Shown piece after piece: positions 44,518 to 52,532 of a stretch of 64,000 nt of DNA. Position 1 is the first letter of the stretch, and the number at the start of each line of letters is the position of its first letter. This DNA comes from Bacillus mycoides (lineage in GTDB: Bacteria > Bacillota > Bacilli > Bacillales > Bacillaceae_G). Location of the stretch: positions 124,001 to 188,000 of the forward strand of contig NZ_LXLV01000010.1 in the NCBI RefSeq assembly GCF_001757995.1. Reading direction: 5' to 3'. Made by a program: the position numbers and the translations under genes. The notes under the pieces were generated by a model that saw only the letters and a program-made list of their open reading frames with translations, was not told where the DNA came from and ran no database searches.

Positions 44518-46239
44518 ATGAAGGAGGATTTGAATAAGAAAATAGAAGCAATTGAAACGGCAATTGAAACGATGCAAGAGACTCTTTATGAATTGAAAGC
44601 GAAACAAAGAAAAATAGAAGTAGATAAAGTTCAACAAAATGTTAATAAGGAAAAGAAAGAATATATTGAAGCGGTAAGTAATGAAAAGTTACAAGAAGAT
44701 GTAGTTAAGACGAGGAAGTCCATGCAAGAGCCAGAGGTGAAACAAGTAGATATATCTGCATTTAAACCAGAACCATTTAATATTATAAAGTTTTGTCAAA
44801 CGTGGTTACCACGCATATTTGTCGGTATTATGCTACTTGGTGTTATTTGGTTATTCAAAGCAGGGGTAGATGCCGGATTATTAACACCAGCGATACGGGT
44901 TGTGTTTGGTATAGCACTATCTGCCGGTTTGTATTATGTAGGAGATATACAAATTAAAAGAGAGCGGCAAGCGTTAGGGTTAGTATTAGCTGGAGGAAGT
45001 ATTACGGGAATTGTTTTAACAACGTTTGCGGCACATTATTTATATGAATTTATTCCTGCAAGTATTGCGTTTATTTGCAACATTATATGGGTTATTTTAG
45101 GGATTTATTTAGCGAAAAGATATAAATCGGAATACCTCGCCATTTTTGTGGCGGTGGGAGCATTTTTTGTTCCTTTCTTGTTAAATAGTACGACTCCTAA
45201 TACGTATATTTTCTTTAGTTATGAGACGATATTAACAATTAGTCTATTATGGTATGCATTGAGAAACCGTTATAAGTACTTGTATATGATTTCTTATGTT
45301 GTGGCGGCAATTGTCCTATTTGTCTTCTTTGTTGTTATGTCAATATTAGTAGAGAATGTGCAAGTACAGTTAACAGTTGTATACGGCGCAATTCATTTAC
45401 TATTATTTTGGCATATGTTTTCGGAGAGAAGTTTTATACAAGAAGCAAGATTGGCGATATTTAGTGCGAATGCAGTTTTCTTTATTTTAGCCATTTCTCA
45501 AATTCCTGAATTTACAACGTGGGGATTAGTTATAAGTGCATTTGTGCATGCTGTTATGTTCGCACTTGAATATAGGAAGAATAAACATTCTGTATTTACA
45601 AATCTAATATTTGGCTTTGCAATGGGGTCATTTAGTTTAGCGATTTTATACGAGTACAGTTTGGTGAATGCAGCAATCGTATTATTGTTACAAGGTTTCC
45701 TCGGTATGGTTACTGCTATTAAAGTAAAGCAAAATATTAAATTATATGTAAGTGCAACGATTTATGCTATTGGAATAGTGCAGACGATTTTTAGTCCGTT
45801 TGATGAGTTCATTTCAGCAGGCTTTGTCGCTCATATTATTTTGATAGGGACGTTCTATTATTGCATGATACAAGCGAAAGAAGTGTTAGCGAGTTTAGGT
45901 AAATATGTGTACTCTATAGCGCTCTACTCGTTAATGGTAATTGTATTTATTACAATTACTAGGATCGGTGAAGTTCTTTCTACAGATGGAAGTATAATTA
46001 GCGTATCTGTATCGTTATTATGGATGGTATATGCGTTATTTGCAGTTTGGTTTGGCCGTTATAGACAGATGAACGAAATATTATATGCTGGCTTAGTCGT
46101 ATTAGTAGTAACAGTAGGGAAGTTATTCCTTCTCGACTTACCAGAGGTGTCGATGATGATCAGGGCGGTGTTATTCTTAATCGTTGGTAGTATAGGTATC
46201 GTTATTTCAAGAATGTTTTTCTCAAAAGAAGAGAAGTGA
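44518..46239 (+). CDS. DUF2339 polytopic membrane protein
   Basis: A 573-residue protein: an N-terminal coiled coil (about 1-70, KKIEAIETAIETMQETLYELKAK) in the cytoplasm, then about 16 TM helices. The order of a coiled coil followed by WLPRIFVGIMLLGVIWLFKAGVD and many TM segments matches the DUF2339 family. Start has GAGGGGGGGAGC. Single-gene unit with terminator. Molecular role unknown. Confidence 0.75.
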   Translation: MKEDLNKKIEAIETAIETMQETLYELKAKQRKIEVDKVQQNVNKEKKEYIEAVSNEKLQEDVVKTRKSMQEPEVKQVDISAFKPEPFNIIKFCQTWLPRIFVGIMLLGVIWLFKAGVDAGLLTPAIRVVFGIALSAGLYYVGDIQIKRERQALGLVLAGGSITGIVLTTFAAHYLYEFIPASIAFICNIIWVILGIYLAKRYKSEYLAIFVAVGAFFVPFLLNSTTPNTYIFFSYETILTISLLWYALRNRYKYLYMISYVVAAIVLFVFFVVMSILVENVQVQLTVVYGAIHLLLFWHMFSERSFIQEARLAIFSANAVFFILAISQIPEFTTWGLVISAFVHAVMFALEYRKNKHSVFTNLIFGFAMGSFSLAILYEYSLVNAAIVLLLQGFLGMVTAIKVKQNIKLYVSATIYAIGIVQTIFSPFDEFISAGFVAHIILIGTFYYCMIQAKEVLASLGKYVYSIALYSLMVIVFITITRIGEVLSTDGSIISVSVSLLWMVYALFAVWFGRYRQMNEILYAGLVVLVVTVGKLFLLDLPEVSMMIRAVLFLIVGSIGIVISRMFFSKEEK

Positions 46240-46242
46240 AAA

Positions 46243-46273
46243 GAAGGCAATCCATATCCGGATTGCCTTTTTC
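46243..46273. terminator. shared terminator, DUF2339 gene and secreted-protein gene
   Basis: AAGGCAATCC (46246-46255 approximately) pairs with GGATTGCCTT just downstream, ending in a T-run. Converging genes use it. Confidence 0.8.
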
Positions 46274-46274
46274 A

Positions 46275-47822
46275 TTATTTCTTATTAATCGTTACAGCCT
46301 CACTATATTTCGCTGTCGTATTTTGACGTAGACGAAGTGTTGCTTGTCCAGTTGTATTTGGATCAAGTTGTACATTCACAATTTTTTCAGCAGATCCTTG
46401 GTTATTTGTGATGAAAGAGAATGCACTGCTATATCCGAAAGAAGATGGCCAAGTGCCATTTGTGTTTTGAACTTTTGCCATCTGTGTTCCGCCAGTTGTG
46501 AAGATACCTAAAGAATAATTATTGTACGTTGTATTTGGTAATAGGTTATTTACTTGAATCTTCATTTGGAACACTTCATTGTTTGGTAGAATGCTAGGGT
46601 GCGTAATTACGTAATCACTCGTTGGCACTGCACCGTTATAGCCGTACGAACCTGGTTTGAAAGTATTTGTATTGAACCACTGGTAACCTTGACTTGGTGC
46701 ACTCCAAGGTTCTGGTTGTGGTTCTGTTGATAAACTTGGTTGTTCAAATGTTTGCAGAGGTGTAGGTGCATCAAGCTGTAAACCACTCACTTGATCTAAG
46801 CTTGTAAATGTTTCTTGCTTCGCTAACCAATTCACGATGTTTTCTAATAGAACAGCATCGTTTTCTTCTTTATAACCATCATAAGTTTTCTTTGATTGAC
46901 CTGAATCTTCACGAACATATTTTGGCGTAGCATCTTCAACAGGAGAAGAATCACCAATAAAGGCTGCTTTTCCAAGGCCAACTTTCGAAATAGCAGCATA
47001 AGGACCCTCTGCAACGCCACCACCGTTATAAACGCCGCTATCAACAGCGTTATTCCATTTTGATGGATTTTCTGGAAGATACACAAGACCTTTCGCTAGT
47101 TTAGGATTTGTAATTGCAAGAGTAGAGCCGGCATGCATTGCTACAGATGAAACGCCAGTTGTAATTCCGAATGATTGTGCAGGTGAGACAATATTTTTAG
47201 CTGAAACATCACCAAGTGCATTGTAACGGAAGCGAATACCGAAATTATCGGATAGCCAATCAGAGTTTTCTACTCCTTGCATAGCTTGTGAAGTTGTTTC
47301 TTCATTAGACATTCCCTTTGCTGGATTATCCCATGCCCCGCGTCTATATCCATTGAACACTTCTGAGGAGTCCCAGCGGTTTTTATTACGATCTGCATTA
47401 TAATGATCGGCAATGAAGAAAATACTGCCACCATTTTTCACGTATTGTAACATTGCGTCTTGCTCAGATTTTTTATAAGGAATATTGGCTTCGGGAACGA
47501 TAAACACATTGTAATTTTTTAAATCGTCATATGTAATAGGTGTTGATTTACGCAGTTCTTTTACATGATATCCGTTTTGGGCAATGTCGTTTCCGAAATC
47601 AGAAAAACCGCCATCAATAACCCAATCAGCTGTCCCGGCCGTTTGACCGTGTGTATTATCGAATAATACTTTCTTCCCATTGTTTTGATTTACAACTTTT
47701 GCAGCAACTTCAGGAGCTGGGTCTACGGAGCTTTCGGCGTAAGTAGACGGAATGTAAGAACTCCCTATACTAAGTGTGATTGCTGTTGCTAAAGAAAATT
47801 GAATCCATTTTTTATTCTTCAT
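46275..47822 (-). CDS. large secreted protein with GATase-like/DUF4350-type domain
   Basis: A 515-residue secreted protein. The signal peptide ends near residue 29 (STYAES). The N-terminal domain (about 45-330) resembles the DUF4350 / IFT52-like Rossmann group: KVLFDNTHGQTAGT, an INP-type VFIVPEANIPYKKSEQDAMLQYVKNGG segment and FFIADHYNADR. No catalytic Cys is seen. The C-terminal ~140 residues (370-515) are beta-rich, as in surface or carbohydrate-binding modules, ending QATLRLRQNTTAKYSEAV. It has no sortase motif and no transmembrane tail, so it is probably released. Regulation and function unknown. Confidence 0.7.
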   Translation of the reverse strand: MKNKKWIQFSLATAITLSIGSSYIPSTYAESSVDPAPEVAAKVVNQNNGKKVLFDNTHGQTAGTADWVIDGGFSDFGNDIAQNGYHVKELRKSTPITYDDLKNYNVFIVPEANIPYKKSEQDAMLQYVKNGGSIFFIADHYNADRNKNRWDSSEVFNGYRRGAWDNPAKGMSNEETTSQAMQGVENSDWLSDNFGIRFRYNALGDVSAKNIVSPAQSFGITTGVSSVAMHAGSTLAITNPKLAKGLVYLPENPSKWNNAVDSGVYNGGGVAEGPYAAISKVGLGKAAFIGDSSPVEDATPKYVREDSGQSKKTYDGYKEENDAVLLENIVNWLAKQETFTSLDQVSGLQLDAPTPLQTFEQPSLSTEPQPEPWSAPSQGYQWFNTNTFKPGSYGYNGAVPTSDYVITHPSILPNNEVFQMKIQVNNLLPNTTYNNYSLGIFTTGGTQMAKVQNTNGTWPSSFGYSSAFSFITNNQGSAEKIVNVQLDPNTTGQATLRLRQNTTAKYSEAVTINKK

Positions 47823-47955
47823 AGAAGAATCCCCCTAATAATAAATATATGTGCTTTAATAATGTAATTGATTTTTCTATGGAAATAAAGATAGAAAATA
47901 TTAAATAGTGTAAAGATAACGTTAATTTAATTGAGAAATATTTGCGCGAATAATG

Positions 47956-47988
47956 AAAAAATCTCTCCCTAGTAAATTAGGAAGAGAT
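47956..47988 (-). terminator. terminator of the 47996-49387 permease
   Basis: ATCTCTCCCTA (47961-47971) pairs with TAGGAAGAGAT (47978-47988, one mismatch); on the minus strand it ends in T6. Confidence 0.7.
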
Positions 47989-47995
47989 CGTGGAC

Positions 47996-49387
47996 TTAAC
48001 TAATTTTTGAATTAGATGATTCATCAATCTTATGGAAACCTTTCATATAATACACGATAGCCAAGCCAATAAGCCAAATTGGCCCGACGATTAATGCGAT
48101 TCGTGTATCTTCTGAATACGCCATTATACCTAGTACAAGTACAAGGAAGCCGAGTGAGAAATATGAACTTAATGGGTGTAAAGGCATTTTATATGCTAGC
48201 TTATCCTTTTTATTAGTTTGTAATCCTTTACGGAATTTAATTTGCGCGACTAATATAATGCCCCAAGTCCAAATTGCCCCGAAAGTTGAAATACTAGTGA
48301 GCCATGTAAACACTTTTGCAGGAACAAGATAGTTTAATATAACGCCAACGAGTAAAACGATTGCTGTTGCTACAATGCCTTGACTAGGAATACCGTTTTT
48401 ATTTAAACGGCCGAATCGTTCAGGAGCTTTCTTTTGTTGTGCTAATGTAAATAGCATACGGCCTGTACTAAACAAACCACCGTTACAAGATGAAAGAGCC
48501 GCTGTTAACACAACGAAGTTAATAATACCTGCTGCCTTTGCGATACCGATTTGTTGGAACGTTAATACAAACGGACTTCCTTTCTCACCAAGTTCGTTCC
48601 AAGGATAAATTGCCATCATAACGAATAGAGCTCCAACGTAGAACAGTAAAATTCTCCAAAATACGTTATCAATTGCTTTTGCGAGTGTTTTTTTCGGATT
48701 TTGAGCTTCACCAGCTGTAACACCGATAAGTTCTACTCCTAAATAAGCGAATAATACCATTTGTAAGGAAAGTAATAATCCAGAGAATCCATTTGGGAAC
48801 CAGCCCCCATGTTCCCAAAGATTTGAAATACCAGTTGCAACGCCGCCATTTCCAAATCCGAATAAAATAATACCAGCACCGATCACTATCATACAGATAA
48901 TTGTGACAATTTTGATGAGAGCAAACCAAAACTCAAGTTCTCCAAAGACTTTTACAGATAAGAAGTTGAAAGCACTCATTAATAAAAGAGCTAGTAATGC
49001 CCAAGTCCAGCGCGGGATATCTGGGAACCAGTATTGCATGTAAATGCCTGCTGCTGTAATTTCCGCCATACAAGTAACAACCCATAAAAACCAGTAATTC
49101 CAGCCTGTAATATACCCAGCTAGTGGGCTGATGTAATCATTTGCATATTTACTAAAAGAGCCAGCAACCGGTTGTTCAATTGCCATTTCTCCGAGTGCGC
49201 GCATAATGAAAAAAATAACGAGTCCGGCAATCATATAGCCTAGTAAAATGGATGGTCCAGCTAGTTTAATAGCGGAAGCTGATCCTAAAAATAGTCCAAC
49301 GCCAATAGCTGAACCGAGAGACATTAAAGTAATATGCCTTTGTTTTAAGCCACGGTTTAAAGTTTCAGATTTGTTTGTTTGCTGCAT
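47996..49387 (-). CDS. amino-acid permease, APC family
   Basis: A 463-residue APC transporter with about 12 TM helices. N-terminal motif TLMSLGSAIGVGLFLGSASAI and the conserved GELEFWFALIKIVTI at about residues 145-160 place it in the amino-acid transporter family; it is closer to the proline/histidine-type permeases than to the two near-identical paralogues at 101 and 58637. C-terminal YYMKGFHKIDES is cytoplasmic. Substrate not determinable. It has its own terminator and no adjacent catabolic gene. Confidence 0.88.
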   Translation of the reverse strand: MQQTNKSETLNRGLKQRHITLMSLGSAIGVGLFLGSASAIKLAGPSILLGYMIAGLVIFFIMRALGEMAIEQPVAGSFSKYANDYISPLAGYITGWNYWFLWVVTCMAEITAAGIYMQYWFPDIPRWTWALLALLLMSAFNFLSVKVFGELEFWFALIKIVTIICMIVIGAGIILFGFGNGGVATGISNLWEHGGWFPNGFSGLLLSLQMVLFAYLGVELIGVTAGEAQNPKKTLAKAIDNVFWRILLFYVGALFVMMAIYPWNELGEKGSPFVLTFQQIGIAKAAGIINFVVLTAALSSCNGGLFSTGRMLFTLAQQKKAPERFGRLNKNGIPSQGIVATAIVLLVGVILNYLVPAKVFTWLTSISTFGAIWTWGIILVAQIKFRKGLQTNKKDKLAYKMPLHPLSSYFSLGFLVLVLGIMAYSEDTRIALIVGPIWLIGLAIVYYMKGFHKIDESSNSKIS

Positions 49388-49668
49388 AAGAAGAATACCC
49401 CCTGTAGAGTGAACGATATTTGAATGCGTTTACTAAATGTTTAACTATTTCAAATTATAAAACATTTCTATCTGTTATGCTACAAAAATAATCGTAATGA
49501 ACTGTACTACATCTATAATTTGTCAGACTTAAACTTAAAATTCTAACTATTAGAGAATATATTGACTCTTCTTTTTATTGATTGTTAAGATTAAGTATTA
49601 CATTTTCTCACATACTAATAAGAAAAGAATGTGTGATAATAATTCAGGTGTAGGAAGGGTACATAAGT

Positions 49669-50961
49669 ATGTTTCAATTACAAAAGTATAACACTTCTGT
49701 GAAGCAAGAAATTTTAGCTGGCATCACAACTTTTTTTACATTTGCGTATATTCTTGTCATCAATCCGAAAATATTATCTGATGCAGGTGTACCATTTGAT
49801 CAAGCATTTACGGCAACTATTATTGCGACAGTTGTTGGAACGCTATGTATGGCGTTTTTAGCTAACTATCCAATTGTTATTGCTCCAGCTATGGGGATGA
49901 ATGCATATTTTGCTTATTCTGTTGTTCAACAGGCAGAGGGGATTACATATGTCATTGCGTTTTCGGCAGTATTTGTAACAGGTATCATTTTTCTTTTATT
50001 ATCTTTCACCTCATTTAGGCAAAAGCTAATTGTCGCAATTCCTGACAGTTTAAAACATGCAATTGCAGGTGGAATCGGATTATTTATTGCTTTTATCGGA
50101 TTGCGACTTTCGGGTATTATCGTTGACCATCCGTCTAACTTAGTTACAATCGGAGACTTTCATTCACCGGCTGTTATTTTAACTTTAGTTGGTTTAGTGT
50201 TAGCGGCGGTATTAATGGTGTTACGCGTTAGTGGTGCATTGTTTATTAGTATGATTGTGACAGGAATTATTGCTTTCTTTACGGGGCAATTAAAGTTTGA
50301 AAATAACATTGTCGCAATGCCACATTTGCCAGAAGGAATTATTATTTCAAACCCTATCAATGCATTTTCAGATGTAATTCAATACGGGTTGTACGGAGTT
50401 ATTTTTTCATTCTTGCTTGTACTTTTATTTGATACAACAGGTGCTTTACTTGGTTTAATTAAACAAGCAGGTTTAAATACAGATAACACTGAAAAGCGCT
50501 TTGGTAAGGCGTTTATTGCAGATGCAATTGGTGGAACAACAGGAGCTGTCTTTGGGACTAGTCCTACAGCAGCTACAATCGAATCATCAGCTGGAATTGC
50601 AGCAGGTGGTAAGACAGGTTTAACAGGTATTGTAGTCGTTTGTTTAACAATTGTAACAGCATTTTTCAGTCCAGTTATCGCTTCCTTATCCAGCGTGGCA
50701 GCTATTACAGCTCCTTCGTTAATTATAGTAGGAAGTTTAATGGCGCAAAGTATTCGTGATATTGATTGGAATGAATTTGAAGATGCATTACCAGCATTTT
50801 TAATATTCGTAGGTATTCCATTAACATCTAGTATTGCAAATGGAATTGCAATCGGATTTTTAGTGTATCCAATCTTAAAAATCGTGAAGGGGAAAGGAAT
50901 GGAAGTACATCCGTTACTATACTTATTTACAATTTTATTTGGATGTCATTTATTCTTATAA
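49669..50961 (+). CDS. pbuG: AzgA-family purine permease (hypoxanthine/guanine or adenine)
   Basis: A 430-residue NCS2-type AzgA transporter. Signature regions: VKQEILAGITTFFTFAYILVINPKILSDAGVPF at the N-terminus, IVIAPAMGMNAYFAYSVV (TM with the purine-binding QxG/E-type surroundings) and GTSPTAATIESSAGIAAGGKTG at about residues 295-316. B. subtilis PbuG and PbuO belong here. I looked for a purine riboswitch in the 281-bp upstream region and found none, so this copy may be regulated differently (PbuO-like). GGAAGGG ribosome site. Confidence 0.82.
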   Translation: MFQLQKYNTSVKQEILAGITTFFTFAYILVINPKILSDAGVPFDQAFTATIIATVVGTLCMAFLANYPIVIAPAMGMNAYFAYSVVQQAEGITYVIAFSAVFVTGIIFLLLSFTSFRQKLIVAIPDSLKHAIAGGIGLFIAFIGLRLSGIIVDHPSNLVTIGDFHSPAVILTLVGLVLAAVLMVLRVSGALFISMIVTGIIAFFTGQLKFENNIVAMPHLPEGIIISNPINAFSDVIQYGLYGVIFSFLLVLLFDTTGALLGLIKQAGLNTDNTEKRFGKAFIADAIGGTTGAVFGTSPTAATIESSAGIAAGGKTGLTGIVVVCLTIVTAFFSPVIASLSSVAAITAPSLIIVGSLMAQSIRDIDWNEFEDALPAFLIFVGIPLTSSIANGIAIGFLVYPILKIVKGKGMEVHPLLYLFTILFGCHLFL

Positions 50962-50973
50962 TATAGAGATAGG

Positions 50974-51004
50974 AAAGGGGCTTCTTATGAGAGGCTCCTT
51001 TTTT
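50974..51004 (+). terminator. terminator of the purine permease gene
   Basis: AAAGGGGC (50974-50981) pairs with GGCTCCTTT (50993-51001 approximately) with one G-T pair, then T6. Confidence 0.7.
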
Positions 51005-51097
51005 GTGTATAATAGGGTGAAAATTAAATTTGATTTGTAAAATATAAATTACTTAATGACATATATATGTTACAATAATGACAAAGGAGGAACATGA

Positions 51098-51298
51098 ATG
51101 GCTGTAAGTAAAATAAAAGTCGCGCGTGTTCAGTTAGATTTAACACAGCAACAATTAGCAGAAAAAGTAGGCGTTACAAGGCAAACGATTAGTTTAATTG
51201 AGAAGGGGAAATATAATCCGTCTTTAGATTTATGTTTAAAAATTTGTTATGCGGTAGATAAAACATTGAATGATTTGTTTTGGGAGGAAAAGGAGTGA
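51098..51298 (+). CDS. XRE-family regulator, module B
   Basis: A 66-residue single-domain helix-turn-helix protein: KIKVARVQLDLTQQQLAEKVGVTRQTISLIEKGKYNPSLDLCLKI. It shares LAEKVGVTRQTI with the 38713 regulator, including the recognition helix. ATG with AAAGGAGGA upstream. The downstream membrane-protein gene begins 4 bases after its stop. The XRE + membrane-protein order is the same as in module A. Confidence 0.88.
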   Translation: MAVSKIKVARVQLDLTQQQLAEKVGVTRQTISLIEKGKYNPSLDLCLKICYAVDKTLNDLFWEEKE

Positions 51299-51302
51299 TA
51301 GG

Positions 51303-51737
51303 GTGAAAATCGTGAAAGATGAACGTTTGATGATCGAGGGGTTAAAACATGTTAGATTGGCTTTCATCTTACAAAATATCGTAATACTAAGTATTGTTTT
51401 TTACCGCTATGTCTTACAAGGGGCAGGATATGAAAGTGTTTCGGATTTATTAATGGTATTTATGGGCGGGATAATAGTTATTAACTTTTTAAACTTAAAA
51501 AATTCGGTGGAAGTGTATGAGCATACAGGGGGAGTATCTCGTAGTTATTTCATGAAGCTATTATTCATTCCAGTAGGGATTGTTATTGGTATTTTAGGTA
51601 TTTGTATTATTGTAACACCGGATATTTCAATGAAGGAAATCAGTATAACAGGACTTATTATGTTTGCTTTTTTTTTAGTTCCTAGTTTGTTTATATACAT
51701 ATATATGAAAAAAATAAAAAGTGAAGATGAGATATAA
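51303..51737 (+). CDS. small four-TM membrane protein, module B
   Basis: A ~144-residue membrane protein with four TM helices: about 17-37, 45-62, 83-106 and 113-134. Start placed at GTG 51303 (VKIVKDERLMIEGLKHV) because AAAAGGAG lies 8 bases upstream; an open frame extends to 51270 but overlaps the regulator. It has the same size and topology as the module A membrane protein but little sequence resemblance. Function unknown; it may be the target or partner of the regulator. Confidence 0.7.
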   Translation: MKIVKDERLMIEGLKHVRLAFILQNIVILSIVFYRYVLQGAGYESVSDLLMVFMGGIIVINFLNLKNSVEVYEHTGGVSRSYFMKLLFIPVGIVIGILGICIIVTPDISMKEISITGLIMFAFFLVPSLFIYIYMKKIKSEDEI

Positions 51738-51771
51738 AAAAAGCTTTCTGCAATATGCAGAAAGCTTTTCT
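51736..51771. terminator. shared terminator, XRE module B and GNAT gene
   Basis: AAAAAGCTTTCTGCA (51737-51751 approximately) pairs with TGCAGAAAGCTTTT (51756-51769). Confidence 0.85.
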
Positions 51772-52208
51772 TATATTTCTTTATACATTACTTTATGTAG
51801 TCCTATTGGATCAATCTCGAAGATTTCACCATGCTCATGGAAACCTAATCGTTTGTAATAATCTGCTACGGTAATTCGGGCATTACACCATAGAATATTT
51901 GCTTCGCGTTCTTGGAGGACTTGTTCAGCTTTACGGATTAAGGAGCTGCCAGCATGCTGGTTTCGGAAAGTAGGTAATGTTGCCATTCCTCGTAGACGAT
52001 AGTGGGAACCAGCTTGTAAATCAGGATGTATTTCTTTAGAGAAGGAGGCGATACTAACAAGTTCATCATGTAGAAATGCACCTAAGTGGAAGGAGTCTAT
52101 TTCGTAATCTGAATCGTATTTACAATCTTCTAATGATTGATTGGGACGCAAAATCTTTTGGCGTAATAAGTATGTTGCAGATGCATCAATATGTTTCACT
52201 GTAATCAT
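51771..52208 (-). CDS. GNAT-family N-acetyltransferase
   Basis: A 145-residue GCN5-related acetyltransferase. The acetyl-CoA-binding motif A reads RLRGMATLPTFRNQHAGSSLIRKAEQ at about residues 71-96 (V/LRGMAT...R-N-Q-x-A/G-x-S), and the C-terminal WCNARITVADYYKRLGF is the motif B region with a conserved Tyr. Start has AAAGGATG. Small unassigned GNATs acetylate amines on antibiotics, peptides or metabolites; the substrate is unknown here. A 14-bp gap separates it from the upstream membrane-protein gene, so the two are co-transcribed. Confidence 0.86.
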   Translation of the reverse strand: MITVKHIDASATYLLRQKILRPNQSLEDCKYDSDYEIDSFHLGAFLHDELVSIASFSKEIHPDLQAGSHYRLRGMATLPTFRNQHAGSSLIRKAEQVLQEREANILWCNARITVADYYKRLGFHEHGEIFEIDPIGLHKVMYKEI

Positions 52209-52222
52209 AATATCATCCTTTC

Positions 52223-52444
52223 TTATAAGCCTTTTTCTATAAGTTGTAAGAAGAAATATGCGGGTGCAACGAGAAGTCCTAGTATGCTAGCGGTTCCGAG
52301 AAGGAGTGAAAGTAAGAGACAAAAGTACTTAATTCCATTCGATTTTTTCCATCCATAACTACAAATTTCAATGCTAATGCCGATGAGAATAATGGCGACG
52401 AGTACTTCTGCTAATAATAAGAGAGCTAAAGTTGAAATAGACAT
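52223..52444 (-). CDS. small membrane protein
   Basis: A hydrophobic 73-residue protein with two TM helices, MSISTLALLLLAEVLV... and CLLLSLLLGTASILGLLVAP. The start is uncertain: ATG 52444 has a GGGGA site 12 bases upstream, while ATG 52456 and 52462 are in frame without a clear site. It precedes the GNAT gene and follows a terminator of the antiporter. I do not recognise the family. Confidence 0.5.
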   Translation of the reverse strand: MSISTLALLLLAEVLVAIILIGISIEICSYGWKKSNGIKYFCLLLSLLLGTASILGLLVAPAYFFLQLIEKGL

Positions 52445-52495
52445 AATGTTATTCATCCCCATAATATGTGATAGTAACATTTTACCATATGAAAA

Positions 52496-52530
52496 TGAAA
52501 AAATGCCCCTCAATTATGTGAGGGGCACTT
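52496..52530 (-). terminator. terminator of the CPA2 antiporter gene
   Basis: TGCCCCTCA (52504-52512) pairs with TGAGGGGCA (52519-52527); on the minus strand it is followed by an A/T-rich T-run. Confidence 0.85.
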
Positions 52531-52532
52531 TT

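Noticed and set aside
49388-49668. Purine riboswitch upstream of the AzgA permease
   Set aside because: I looked for the conserved three-way junction and loop sequences and saw none.
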